The notes under the pieces were generated by a model, which searched no databases, was not told the DNA's origin, and saw only the letters and a list, made by a program, of their open reading frames with translations. A DNA stretch of 64,000 nucleotides from positions 1-64,000 of the forward strand of contig NZ_JAKZAH010000015.1 in assembly GCF_023156245.1 (NCBI RefSeq), given 5' to 3'. Shown here one piece after another: positions 1-8,649 of the stretch (its first letter is position 1; every line of letters starts with the position of its first letter). The DNA comes from Marinobacter bryozoorum (lineage in GTDB: Bacteria; Pseudomonadota; Gammaproteobacteria; Pseudomonadales; Oleiphilaceae). Both the position numbers and the translations under genes were made by a program.

Positions 1-1
1 T

Positions 2-1618
2 TCTGCTCCTTCTCCCAATGCATCGTCCTCCTCGGCTCTGGCCGAGGAGAATGCACTGCTGCGTGAGCAGGTCCAGACCCTGCAGCGCCAGCTGGACTGG
101 TTCAAGAAGCAGCTGTTCGGCCCCAAATCCGAGAAGCAGGTATTTGACCTGCCGGGCCAGAACAGCCTGTTCCAGGACGGCGATGCACCGGTTCCGGAGA
201 ACCCACCGGAAGAGAAAAAGCGCACGGTTAAAGCCTATCAGCGTGGCACCGGTAAGAAGCAGCGGGACGACGACTGCCTGAACGACACCGGCCTGCGCTT
301 CACCGCCGATGTGCCGGTGGAGCTCATTGAACACCTGCCACCGGAACTGACCGGGCCGGAGGCTGACCAGTACGAAGTGATCGGCAGCAAGACCACCTAC
401 CGGCTGGCCCAGCGGGCCTCCAGCTATGTGGTGCTTAAGTGCGAACGCCCGGTGTTCCGGCGCAAGGGCACCGAGAAGCTCATCACGACACCGGCTCCGT
501 TCAACGTGCTGGACAACAGCCTGGCCGATGTCAGCCTGCTGGCCGGGTTGCTGGTGGACAAATTCCAGTTCCATCTGCCGCTGTATCGCCAGCACCAGCG
601 TATCCAACAGGCCGGTATCACCGTCAGTCGCAGCACTCTGACCAATCTGGTCAAGCGTGCCATCGACCTGCTGCGCCCCATTGTGGATGCCCAGACCGAC
701 AACGTACTGCGCAGTCGGGTACTGGCCATGGACGAAACGCCCATCAAGGCCGGTCATCAGGGCCGGGCCGGCCCGCAAAAGGGCAAGATGAAATCCGGCT
801 GGTTCTGGCCGCTGTATGGCGATGCCGACGAGGTGGTGTTCACTTACTCTAACAGCCGTGGGCGTGCCCATATCGAAGAAGTACTCAGCGAATCGTTCAG
901 CGGCACCCTGATCAGTGACGGCTATGCGGCCTATGCCCGTTATGCCGCAGCCCAGGAAAACGTCATCCACGCCCAGTGCTGGGTGCACAGTCGCCGTTAC
1001 TTTATCGAGGCGCAGAAGGATCATCCGGAGATAGTCACCGACGCGCTGCAACAGATCGCCAAGGTGTACCGGAATGAAGAGGCCATCAAAACCCAGGGGC
1101 TGACTGGCGAGAAGAAACGCCAGTACCGGTTGGATCACTCGAAACCGGTGGTCAGCGACTTCTTCCAGTGGTGCCGGAATCAGCTTGAGCAAGGCGCTCT
1201 GGTGCCCAGCGACCCGCTGACCAAGGCTCTGAACTACGTGCTCAGTCGGGAAGCCAGCTTGAGCGTGTTCCTGGAGAACCCGGACGTGCAGCCAGACACC
1301 AACCATCTGGAACGGGCTCTGCGCCCAATCCCCATGGGCAAGAAAAACTGGATGTTCTGCTGGACCGAACTGGGGGCGGAACACCTGGGCATCATCCAGA
1401 GCCTGATCAGCACCTGCAAGCTGCACGATATTACCCCGTACACGTATCTGGTGGACGTGCTGCAACGCATCAGCCAACATCCGGCCAGCGACGTAGCCAA
1501 CCTGACCCCACGACTCTGGAAAACCCGGTTCGCAAACCAACCGTTACGCTCGCTGACCGACCCACGCCACCCAGATCGACAGAGCCCAAAACCGGAGGCT
1601 ACCGTCCATGCGTATTGA
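2..1618 (+). CDS. tnpC: IS66 family transposase TnpC (5' truncated by window)
   Basis: DDE transposase of an IS66 element, acting on the element ends. The frame is open from position 2 with no stop, so the start lies upstream of the window. The N-terminal part holds a leucine-rich coiled coil followed by WFKKQLFGPKSEK, the usual IS66 N-terminal motif. Further on come the acidic residues of the catalytic core: MDETPIKA near 730, LISDGYAAY near 910 and NHLERALRPIPMGKKNW near 1305. It ends 11 bp inside the next small ORF, which suggests translational coupling. No frameshift was seen, so the enzyme may be intact if the missing start is normal. Confidence 0.93.
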   Translation, partial: SAPSPNASSSSALAEENALLREQVQTLQRQLDWFKKQLFGPKSEKQVFDLPGQNSLFQDGDAPVPENPPEEKKRTVKAYQRGTGKKQRDDDCLNDTGLRFTADVPVELIEHLPPELTGPEADQYEVIGSKTTYRLAQRASSYVVLKCERPVFRRKGTEKLITTPAPFNVLDNSLADVSLLAGLLVDKFQFHLPLYRQHQRIQQAGITVSRSTLTNLVKRAIDLLRPIVDAQTDNVLRSRVLAMDETPIKAGHQGRAGPQKGKMKSGWFWPLYGDADEVVFTYSNSRGRAHIEEVLSESFSGTLISDGYAAYARYAAAQENVIHAQCWVHSRRYFIEAQKDHPEIVTDALQQIAKVYRNEEAIKTQGLTGEKKRQYRLDHSKPVVSDFFQWCRNQLEQGALVPSDPLTKALNYVLSREASLSVFLENPDVQPDTNHLERALRPIPMGKKNWMFCWTELGAEHLGIIQSLISTCKLHDITPYTYLVDVLQRISQHPASDVANLTPRLWKTRFANQPLRSLTDPRHPDRQSPKPEATVHAY

Positions 1619-1877
1619 CGACATGAGCATCGACCAGTTGCTGGAACTGAATCAAATCATCTGCCGGCGCATTGATGAACTGCGGGACCGGGAAAATCTA
1701 CAAGCACTGAGCCAATTACGGGTGGGCCTGAAAGTGACTTTCGAGGCCCGGGAAGGCCCCGTGCTGGGGATCGTTACGAAGATCAACCGCAAGAGCGTGA
1801 TCTTGTTGGCCGAGGACGGTACAAAACAATACAAGGTCTCGCCGGAATTATTAAGGCCCCTGCGTGACGTGCAGTAG
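1608..1877 (+). CDS. small IS66-associated accessory protein, 89 aa
   Basis: Unknown function. The ATG at 1608 overlaps the transposase end by 11 bp and is preceded by GGAGG about nine bases upstream, so it looks genuinely translated and coupled to the transposase. The first ~35 residues are helical and charged (DQLLELNQIICRRIDELRD). Residues ~38-85 form a beta-rich stretch (LKVTFEAREGPVLGIVTKIN, then SVILLAEDGTKQYKVSP) resembling a small SH3/KOW-like barrel. It lies inside the element, between the transposase and the right terminus, so it moves with the IS. The barrel reading is inference from the pattern of alternating hydrophobics. Confidence 0.7.
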   Translation: MRIDDMSIDQLLELNQIICRRIDELRDRENLQALSQLRVGLKVTFEAREGPVLGIVTKINRKSVILLAEDGTKQYKVSPELLRPLRDVQ

Positions 1878-1886
1878 GCCAACTAC

Positions 1887-1906
1887 GTCGTGGAATGAAC
1901 GCTTAC
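1887..1906 (-). repeat. IS66 right terminal inverted repeat
   Basis: Read on the minus strand from 1906 the sequence starts GTAAGCGTTCATTCCACGAC. GTAAGCG is the conserved terminal heptamer of IS66 elements. The mate at the left end is outside the window, so the exact repeat length is not determined. Confidence 0.75.
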
Positions 1907-2632
1907 GCTGCAGAAGACGATGAAAACGGCAGCAACCTGGAAGAAGCCTTTGTAGGCCTGAAGTACGGCGTGGCCTCCGTTTCTTTCGGCAAGCAGAACT
2001 TCGCCTCCGACGAATTCGGTATCGAGGAAGCGATCGAAGTCGAGACCATTGATGAAGACCGGTTTGACGACACCGGAACCGACGGCGATGACACCATCCG
2101 TGTCGACGTTGAACTGGACAAGGTCTACTTCGCAGCCTCCCATGAAATGGATGCCAGCGACGATGACGACGGCATTGATGGCGAGTTCTATGACCTGTTC
2201 GTCGCTACTGACCTGGCAGGCCTGGAGCTCGCTGCCGCCTATCAGCTGTGGAACCCGGTTGACCTGGACGACTCCGTGGGTACATGGGGCCTGAGCGCTT
2301 CCTATAACTTCGGTTTCATGAACCTGGCCGCCGACTACAGTGTGTCTGACTGGAGTGACGTGGGTACCTGGGAAGAAGAAGACATGACCCAGTACAACGT
2401 CGCCGCCGTTTTCCCGGTTGCCAGCACCACCGACGTGGCACTCGGCATGGGTAACAAGGATTCTGATGCCTGGGAAGAAGACATCACCGAGTGGTACGCG
2501 AACGTAACCTACAAGTTCCCGGCCCACAAGAACGTCAGTGTATTCGCAGAAATCGCGCAGAGTGACGAGGAATACGCTGATGGTGATGACGCCGAGCTGG
2601 GCTTCCTGGCCGGTATGCGGGTGAAGTTCTGA
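1907..2632 (+). pseudogene. porin, 5' part removed by IS66 insertion
   Basis: About 241 codons of a Gram-negative general porin. From 1907 the frame reads AAEDDENGSNLEEAFVGLKYG and VASVSFGKQNF, the loop/strand pattern normally found about a third of the way into trimeric porins. It ends in FLAGMRVKF, with the C-terminal Phe that marks outer-membrane beta-barrels for BAM. Loops are strikingly Asp/Glu-rich (for example DASDDDDGIDGEF), as in marine and halophilic strains. No signal peptide or first strands remain. The ATG at 1895 lies inside the IS end and would give a protein with no export signal. The missing 5' part probably lies beyond the IS left end. Confidence 0.85.
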
Positions 2633-2695
2633 TCGCGGAACCTCAACCGGTTTGTGCCCTTTACATCTGACTTGAGTTTGAGTTGACGACGCTTC

Positions 2696-2724
2696 GCCGG
2701 CCCCCAGGGCCGGCTTTTTTGTTT
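2696..2724 (+). terminator. Rho-independent terminator of the porin gene
   Basis: A perfect 8-bp stem GCCGGCCC / GGGCCGGC closes a 3-base loop and is followed by TTTTTTGTTT. It sits 64 bp after the porin stop and just before the convergent reductase gene. Confidence 0.85.
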
Positions 2725-3890
2725 CAGGCAGGGCGCCAGTAGGCGGTTTCGCGACCGGCAGGGGCCGGCGTGGGCAGGTCCAGGGGGGGCACCTGCTGGT
2801 GCAGGAACCAACGCTCTGCGACCACCTTGCGGGTAAACCAGTGGGACTTCATCAGGCTGGCGGCCAGTGGGACCTTGACCCAGTCCGGTACCAGGGCCCC
2901 GCTTTCATGGTTCATGGACCGGGTGCCAAAACGACGGGCAATGGCTTCGCCGTAGGGCTGCAGGCTCCGCGCTGTCAGGTCGGGCTCGGAGCGGATGACA
3001 TTAGCCGCGATCAGCGCAGACTCTACTGCAGGGCGGATGCCCTCGCCGCTCTGGCCGAAGGCCAGGCCCGCAGCATCCCCGATCAGCATCAGGCCATCGT
3101 CGACCAGGGGGCGCTCGGCATGGTCGTACAACAGGTAGGCGTGTCCCTTGAAACGGCCCGGGAGGTCCGCGGGAATCCGTCCCTGTTTCTGCATGAGCGC
3201 GATGAATTTTTCCAGGTGACGCGATAGCCGCCGCGGATCTTCCCGGCCCAGGCCGACATTCAGGTGGTTGGATTTACGGAAGATCCAGGCGTAACCGCGC
3301 AGGTCGCCACAGAACCAGAGTTCAGGCCGGTCGCCCCGGACCTGGCAGGTCGCGGCCTGCTCCGGGGTCATCTCGAACTCCATTTCCTTGGCCGTTACCA
3401 CGCTTTCCCGGCTTCCCGGTCCCGCACCGATGTACTGGGCCACCGGGCAGAAGTGCCCGCCTGCACCCACCAGTAACGGGGTTTCCCAACGGTGGTTGAT
3501 GACCCAGTTGCCGTTGGCCTGGTAGATGGACTCAATGGGGGTGTCCAGGGCCTGGTCTGTGCGGGTGCGGCTGAGCAGGTAATGGTCAAACTCGGAGCGG
3601 CGGACGCCATAGCTGACGGTTTCGCCGTGATCATTCTCAACGGCGCGGCGGCCAATCATGCCGATACGGAACCCCCGGACGGGTTCCAGCACATGGTCGC
3701 GGCCATAGTCGCCCGGGGTTATCTGGAGTGCGTCGAACACCGCCGGTGTCACCCAGCCGGCACAGCTTTTGTCCCGGGGAAAGCGGGCCTTGTCGATGAG
3801 CAGGATCCGTTTGCCAGTATTCTGCAGTGCCCAGGCCAGGGTTGAACCTGCAGGACCACCCCCGACGATAATCAGGTCATAGTAGTCCAT
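2724..3890 (-). CDS. geranylgeranyl-reductase-family FAD-dependent oxidoreductase
   Basis: 388-residue flavoprotein of the geranylgeranyl reductase / PHBH-like group. The N-terminus YYDLIIVGGGPAGSTLAWAL is a Rossmann dinucleotide-binding motif. SCAGWVTPAVFDAL follows, and LMLIGDAAGLAFGQSGEGIRPAVESA is the second FAD-contact motif (GD...G.GI..A) typical of this family. The substrate is not identifiable; family members reduce isoprenoid chains or act as monooxygenases. It stands alone on the minus strand, its stop lying in the T-tract of the porin terminator. The ATG at 3890 places the Rossmann motif at residue 6, as usual. Confidence 0.8.
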   Translation of the reverse strand: MDYYDLIIVGGGPAGSTLAWALQNTGKRILLIDKARFPRDKSCAGWVTPAVFDALQITPGDYGRDHVLEPVRGFRIGMIGRRAVENDHGETVSYGVRRSEFDHYLLSRTRTDQALDTPIESIYQANGNWVINHRWETPLLVGAGGHFCPVAQYIGAGPGSRESVVTAKEMEFEMTPEQAATCQVRGDRPELWFCGDLRGYAWIFRKSNHLNVGLGREDPRRLSRHLEKFIALMQKQGRIPADLPGRFKGHAYLLYDHAERPLVDDGLMLIGDAAGLAFGQSGEGIRPAVESALIAANVIRSEPDLTARSLQPYGEAIARRFGTRSMNHESGALVPDWVKVPLAASLMKSHWFTRKVVAERWFLHQQVPPLDLPTPAPAGRETAYWRPA

Positions 3891-4018
3891 ATCAACGGGC
3901 CCCGTGGCATGACAGACGCAATGTCAGCATGTGGCTGGCTCCTGGTTTATTGTTCTTGGTTAACTTTCCTTAAGACTCCAACAGTATAGAAAATGATCGG
4001 AATTTGTCACCTGTTTGT

Positions 4019-5302
4019 TCACGACATGGCAAAGGCCACCACCAGCCCGGCCGCAAGGGAGAGGGCCATGGGACCGCCCACCAGCAGGCCAAGGCGCCCG
4101 CTGCCGATGGAGGCGGCCATAACCGATTTCACCAGGTTGTTCACAGAGGCGGCGATGACGATGCCCAGGACCGCAGTGGCAGCAGCGATGCTCTCCAGCG
4201 ACATGCGGGTGAGGGAAAGGGTTATGGCATCGACATCGGTAATACCCGAGGTGGCGGCCAGCACATAGATGCCCAGGTCCCCGAGCCATTCCCTGAGCCA
4301 CTCCCCCAGTACCAGGATCACCGTGAGCAAGACCCCGAAAACCAGGGCAGACTTGAGGTCCAGGGGGTTCTGGTTCAGCTCCGGCTGGTCCACACGGATA
4401 TGGTGCCGGTGGGTGACCCAGATCACCGCGGCAGCCACGTAAAGGATGGTGGCCATGGTCACCACCGGCCAGGTCAGGGCGGGCAGCAGGCTATGGTTGA
4501 TAATGGCGCCATAGACCAGGATACGAGGAAACATCGTGCCACAGGCAATCAGAATGCCGGCCCCGTACATGGGCGCCAGGCCAGGACTGTAGCGGGACTG
4601 GCGGGCAAAGTGCAGGGTCAGTGCGGTGGAGGAGCTCAGGCCGGCAAACAGACTGGTGAAGAGAATACCCTTCTCGGTACCGCCGACGCGGATGGCGAAG
4701 TACCCCACAAAGGACACGGAGGCAATCAGCACGACCATCCACCAGATCTCATAGGGATTGAGCACGTCGCCCGGTCCCATGCCCTGGTCCGGTAGCAAGG
4801 GCAGCATGACAACCGTGATCAACAGCAGTTTCAGGCCGGCGTCCAGCTCGTGGGCCTGCAGTTTATTGAGGGCACCGTGGATCTCTTCCTTGTTGTCCAG
4901 GATCAGTGCGGTAATGACGGCTGCGGCAGCCGCCAGCGCCATGTCCACCGCCACGACCATGGCGCCGAAGCAGAAGGTAAGCAGCAGGCCGATGATCCCG
5001 GTAATACTGTAGTCGCCGGATTCCGGCGCGCGGGCCCGGTAGGACACCAGGGTTACACCGGCAAGGCCCAGCAACATGACCGGAAACACCCAGGCTGTCA
5101 GGGTCTGGCTGAGCAGGGCCGAGATGGCGCCCAGAAGGCCGGTCAGGGCGTGGGTGCGGATGCCGGCAATGCGCTTGCCGGGCTCCCTGGCGCGGGCCTC
5201 CCACCCCCTTTCCAGGCCGATCAGTGCACCGAGGAGCAAAGCCACCGCCAGTTGAATGGCGATCTGGTTGTTGTCCACGAAAGAGCTTGCAACGTTTTCC
5301 AC
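4019..5302 (-). CDS. MgtC/DUF4010 family integral membrane protein
   Basis: 427-residue polytopic inner-membrane protein. The first ~130 residues match the MgtC/SapB-type N-terminus: LAVALLLGALIGLERGWEAR, then GIRTHALTGLLGAI and a DYSITGIIGLLLTFCFGAMV segment. The remaining ~290 residues form the DUF4010 module with about eight more hydrophobic helices, ending in SLAAGLVVAFAMS. MgtC-like proteins are linked to Mg2+ homeostasis and envelope physiology, but the DUF4010 fusion has no assigned transport activity that I know of. It is monocistronic, transcribed away from the TlpA-like gene. The start ATG at 5302 gives a normal periplasmic N-terminus. Confidence 0.75.
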   Translation of the reverse strand: MENVASSFVDNNQIAIQLAVALLLGALIGLERGWEARAREPGKRIAGIRTHALTGLLGAISALLSQTLTAWVFPVMLLGLAGVTLVSYRARAPESGDYSITGIIGLLLTFCFGAMVVAVDMALAAAAAVITALILDNKEEIHGALNKLQAHELDAGLKLLLITVVMLPLLPDQGMGPGDVLNPYEIWWMVVLIASVSFVGYFAIRVGGTEKGILFTSLFAGLSSSTALTLHFARQSRYSPGLAPMYGAGILIACGTMFPRILVYGAIINHSLLPALTWPVVTMATILYVAAAVIWVTHRHHIRVDQPELNQNPLDLKSALVFGVLLTVILVLGEWLREWLGDLGIYVLAATSGITDVDAITLSLTRMSLESIAAATAVLGIVIAASVNNLVKSVMAASIGSGRLGLLVGGPMALSLAAGLVVAFAMS

Positions 5303-5496
5303 TGGGTTACATCCGGTTTACCGAGGTCAATGTGATTGCATCGAGGCGGGTAACTGCTTGTCAAGCATAGCGGAACGGGCCGGGGAGAGTGAAATGTCAG
5401 TCGTAACGCAGCGAGTTGTTGCGATTGGAACTCCCCTGGGGAACTCGGGTCAGACCGGCTTCATGTGACCACTACGACACTTTTCTAGAGGCCCCT

Positions 5497-6324
5497 ATGT
5501 CCATTTTGTCCCAGACGGTATCTCTTGGCCCGCTTGGCTTTACCCTGTCCCAACTGCTGATGGTTTTTGCCCTGGTGGTGGCGCTGGTTGTCGGTGCACT
5601 GCTGGGCAGGCGTCACCGGGTGGTGGTCAGTGATGCCCTGTTCACCCTGGTCATGGTGGCCTTCGCCGCAGCCCGGGTCGTGTTTATCCTGCGATACCGG
5701 GAAAGCTACGACAGCTTGCTGGCCATGATCGATATCCGGGATGGCGGCTTCGACCTGACCGCCGGTGTCATCGCGGCCCTGTTGTGGCTTTGCTGGCGCG
5801 GCTGGCGCAGCAAATCGCTTCGCAAGCCCCTGTCGGCCGCGGTGTTGTCCGCCGTGGTGGTGTGGGGTGGCCTCAGTGGTCTGATCCTGTTGATGGACAG
5901 CGAGGCCAGGCCGGTGCCGGAGCTGGAGTTGGCGTCCATGGACGATGAGCCCGTCAGCCTGCGGGGGTTCCAGGCGTCTGCGGAGCGACCCATGGTGGTC
6001 AATCTCTGGGCCACCTGGTGCCCGCCCTGCCGCCGGGAAATGCCGGTGCTGGCCCAGGCCCAGGCCGAGCAGCAGGAGATCGAGTTTGTCTTTGTGAATG
6101 TGGGTGAAGGGCCGGAAACCATCAATGACTTTCTCGGCTCGGAGGAACTGGAGCTGGACAATATCCTGCTGGACCGCAACAACCGCCTCGGTGCCATGAC
6201 CGGCGCCCATGTCCTGCCGACCACCTTGTTCTACAACGCCGACGGCATGCTGGTGGACAGCCATACCGGTGAGTTGTCCCGGGCAACCCTGCGCCAGGGA
6301 CTGGAGAAGCTGGACTCCGAGTAA
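5497..6324 (+). CDS. TlpA-like thioredoxin with N-terminal membrane domain
   Basis: 275-residue membrane-anchored thiol-disulfide protein. Residues ~12-135 carry four hydrophobic helices with the layout of prolipoprotein diacylglyceryl transferase fragments (LLMVFALVVALVVGALLGRR; FTLVMVAFAAARVVFILRYRES). Residues ~138-275 are a periplasmic TlpA/ResA thioredoxin fold with the redox motif WATWCPPC (C175, C178) and the cis-Pro segment VLPTTLFYNADG. The likely role is periplasmic disulfide reduction or thiol delivery, for example in cytochrome c maturation. The ATG at 5497 was chosen because AGAGG lies just upstream; an in-frame extension to 5416 adds unrelated sequence. Confidence 0.82.
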   Translation: MSILSQTVSLGPLGFTLSQLLMVFALVVALVVGALLGRRHRVVVSDALFTLVMVAFAAARVVFILRYRESYDSLLAMIDIRDGGFDLTAGVIAALLWLCWRGWRSKSLRKPLSAAVLSAVVVWGGLSGLILLMDSEARPVPELELASMDDEPVSLRGFQASAERPMVVNLWATWCPPCRREMPVLAQAQAEQQEIEFVFVNVGEGPETINDFLGSEELELDNILLDRNNRLGAMTGAHVLPTTLFYNADGMLVDSHTGELSRATLRQGLEKLDSE

Positions 6325-6345
6325 TGGCCCAGGTGACGGCCAGGC

Positions 6346-7413
6346 TCAGGGCAGCGACTCCGGGGCCCTTGCCGTTAACAGCGGTACCGGCGCGGCGGGC
6401 TTTGCCTCCCGGTGCTTGCGTATGTTCCGGAACCAGCGCAGCGCCGGTTTCTCGATACCGTAATGGATCACCGCTGCCAGGCTGAAGGCCGTCAGCAGGG
6501 CCAGGCCGACACCGGCCCCTCCCGGTAACGCCAGTTCGTAACTCCAGCCGATTACGCCATAGCCGACATTCTGATGCACCAGGTAGAGTGCGTAGGACAG
6601 GCTGCCCAGCCACAGCAAGGGGCGAACGGCCAGCCGGTCCAGGTAGCCATTCACCGCGAGGACGAAGACCCCGTGGCAGCCCAGCACGAAGTAGCTGAAC
6701 GGTACCTTGTAGGCCACCATGCAATGGCCGATGGCTAGCGCCAGCAACAGTCCGTCTGCCAGGGACAGGTGGCGATGCCGATGCCAGCGGTAGAGCAACA
6801 TGCCGGTCACAAACAGCGGGGCATACCGGACGAACAGCAGGTCCTTGACCAGGAATTCGATGGCAGCTGGAATCTCCTTCCACCACAGGACTCCGACGTA
6901 GCTCACCGCGACCCAGATCCATAGCAGTGGCCGGATCCGGGACCACTGTCGCAGGGTGTAAAACATCAGGCCGATCCAGACGTAGAAGGTCGCCTCGATG
7001 ACCAGGCTCCAGTAGGCGCCATCCACATGGGGAAAGCCCAGGTACTCGTGCAGCAGCGTGGTATTGAGCAAGGCACTTCCCAGCCCTACCGCCCGATCGT
7101 CGGGGCCGAGGGCGGCGACGAACAGCCAGGTAATGACAATGCCGGCCCAGAGGCCGGGTAACAGCCGCATGGAGCGGGCCATGGCGAACCAGCCCGCGGA
7201 GCGGGTGCGCTCAAGGGTCATGAAAATGACGAAACCGCTGAGGATAAAGAACAGGTGGACACCGTAGCGGCCGAACTCCAGCCATGCCCAGGGAGTAAAG
7301 CTGTGGCCGTAGAGCTCATGGTAGTAGGGCAGGTAATGGAAGAGCACGACGGCGAGGGCAGCGATGCCGCGCAGTGCGTCCAGGGCCTGTAACCGTTGCT
7401 GAGAGTCACCCAT
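6346..7413 (-). CDS. acyltransferase 3 (OafA/YrhL-type) membrane protein
   Basis: 355-residue integral membrane acyltransferase that O-acylates glycans or related substrates from cytoplasmic acyl donors. The N-terminus LQALDALRGIAALAVVLFHY is the family signature with the conserved His (H26). HLFFILSGFVIFMTLERTRS and WSLVIEATFYVWIGL follow, and ten or so hydrophobic helices span the protein. There is no SGNH domain. The start at 7413 is fixed by a strong GGGAGGA ribosome site nine bases upstream; the frame is open further but without a better start. It is divergent from the GH84 gene, with 146 bp between them. Confidence 0.88.
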   Translation of the reverse strand: MGDSQQRLQALDALRGIAALAVVLFHYLPYYHELYGHSFTPWAWLEFGRYGVHLFFILSGFVIFMTLERTRSAGWFAMARSMRLLPGLWAGIVITWLFVAALGPDDRAVGLGSALLNTTLLHEYLGFPHVDGAYWSLVIEATFYVWIGLMFYTLRQWSRIRPLLWIWVAVSYVGVLWWKEIPAAIEFLVKDLLFVRYAPLFVTGMLLYRWHRHRHLSLADGLLLALAIGHCMVAYKVPFSYFVLGCHGVFVLAVNGYLDRLAVRPLLWLGSLSYALYLVHQNVGYGVIGWSYELALPGGAGVGLALLTAFSLAAVIHYGIEKPALRWFRNIRKHREAKPAAPVPLLTARAPESLP

Positions 7414-7559
7414 GATCGTTATCCTCCCTTTGATTGAAGCAGTATATCGGAGGCTTGGCGGGCGCCGAACGGCCTGGCTATACGATCCGGTTGCCTGCGG
7501 CTTACGCTGGCGTAAGGTCCGTAACGGCTGAACAACCACCTTGAACCGGGGATGCGCGG

Positions 7560-8627
7560 ATGGTTCCAGATCTTGGAATAACGGAAGGGTTCTATGGGCC
7601 CATGTGGCAGTGGGCAGACCGGCGGGAACTGATGGCGCTGTTGCAGCCCCATGGCTATAACTTCTACTGGTACGCCCCCAAGGCCGATCGCTATCTGCGC
7701 CGGGCCTGGCAGGAGCCCCACCCGCCGGAAGCCGCAGAGGGCATCGCCGGGTTTGCCCGCTGGTGTGACGATCGGGGAATCGCCTTCGGGGTAGGGCTGA
7801 GCCCCTGGGAAGTGTTTAACCGGTTCGACGAAGCGGCAAAACGTGCCCTGTCGGACAAGCTGTCGTTCCTGGAGTCTGTGGGCGTCAGTCGCCTCGCCAT
7901 CCTGTTCGATGACATGAAGGCGGATACGCCGGACCTGGCGTCGCGGCAGGGGGAAATCATTGACTGGATTGCCCAGCGCACCGGCTTCCGGCAACTGGCT
8001 GTGTGCCCCTCCTATTATTCCGATGATCCCGTGCTTGACCGGGTGTTTGGCCAGCGTCCCTCCGGTTACCTGGAAGGCCTGGGCCAGGCCCTTGATGCCG
8101 GCGTGGATATCTTCTGGACCGGGGAGGAGGTCTGTTCCCGGGAGATCTCGCCGGGCCACCTGCGCCGGGTGGCCGGCCAGTTGGGGCGCAAGCCGTTGCT
8201 GTGGGACAACTATCCGGTGAACGACGGCGATCGCATGTCCCGCCACCTTCACCTCAGGGGCTTTACCGGCCGTCCGTCAGCCAATGCCGGGCTGGTCAGC
8301 GGCCATGCCATCAACCCGGCCCTGCAGCCGCAGCTGACCGCCATTCCGGCGCTCACCCTTGCACTGAGCTATCAGCGGGGCGAGGACTATTGTTACGGGA
8401 AAGCCTTCCAGGAAGCCGCCCGGACCGTGGTGGGAGAGACCATGGCCCGGCAACTACTGGCAGACTTGCTGGTTCTCCAGGACACCGGGTTGCACCGGAT
8501 TGGCCCCGAACGGCTGACGGGGCTGAGCGAGGCTTACCGGGGCTATGACCAGCCCGCCGCCCGGGAAATTCTGCGGTGGTTGGCTGGTGAGTACCAGGTG
8601 ACTGACGAGATGGTCCAGACCCAGTAA
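7560..8627 (+). CDS. GH84-family beta-N-acetylglucosaminidase (O-GlcNAcase-like)
   Basis: 355-residue single-domain glycosidase. The start GITEGFYGPMW, then NFYWYAPKAD, and LAILFDDM with the adjacent catalytic aspartates (D117, D118), match glycoside hydrolase family 84, which uses a substrate-assisted mechanism. LWDNYPVND further on is also typical. There is no signal peptide or carbohydrate-binding module, and the length corresponds to the catalytic domain alone, so it is probably cytoplasmic. Natural substrates could be GlcNAc glycans, chitin or peptidoglycan fragments, or modified proteins; none is shown. The ATG at 7560 puts the motif at residue 6. Confidence 0.85.
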   Translation: MVPDLGITEGFYGPMWQWADRRELMALLQPHGYNFYWYAPKADRYLRRAWQEPHPPEAAEGIAGFARWCDDRGIAFGVGLSPWEVFNRFDEAAKRALSDKLSFLESVGVSRLAILFDDMKADTPDLASRQGEIIDWIAQRTGFRQLAVCPSYYSDDPVLDRVFGQRPSGYLEGLGQALDAGVDIFWTGEEVCSREISPGHLRRVAGQLGRKPLLWDNYPVNDGDRMSRHLHLRGFTGRPSANAGLVSGHAINPALQPQLTAIPALTLALSYQRGEDYCYGKAFQEAARTVVGETMARQLLADLLVLQDTGLHRIGPERLTGLSEAYRGYDQPAAREILRWLAGEYQVTDEMVQTQ

Positions 8628-8649
8628 TCTGCGTGCCGGCCACCCTCGG

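Larger units (their letters stand above)
1..1906 (+). mobile_element. IS66-family insertion sequence, right part (left end outside window)
   Basis: The segment carries the C-terminal ~540 codons of an IS66 transposase, a small overlapping downstream ORF, and a right terminus. Read inward from position 1906 the right end begins GTAAGCG, the start typical of IS66 terminal inverted repeats. Porin-coding DNA begins immediately at 1907. tnpA, tnpB and the left repeat would lie before the window. IS66 elements normally make 8-bp target duplications, so GCTGCAGA at 1907-1914 is the predicted duplicated target, which cannot be confirmed here. Confidence 0.85.

Noticed and set aside
1883..2527. A 214-codon open frame opposite the porin remnant
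   Set aside because: It mirrors the Asp/Glu-rich porin sequence; no start signal, no domain.
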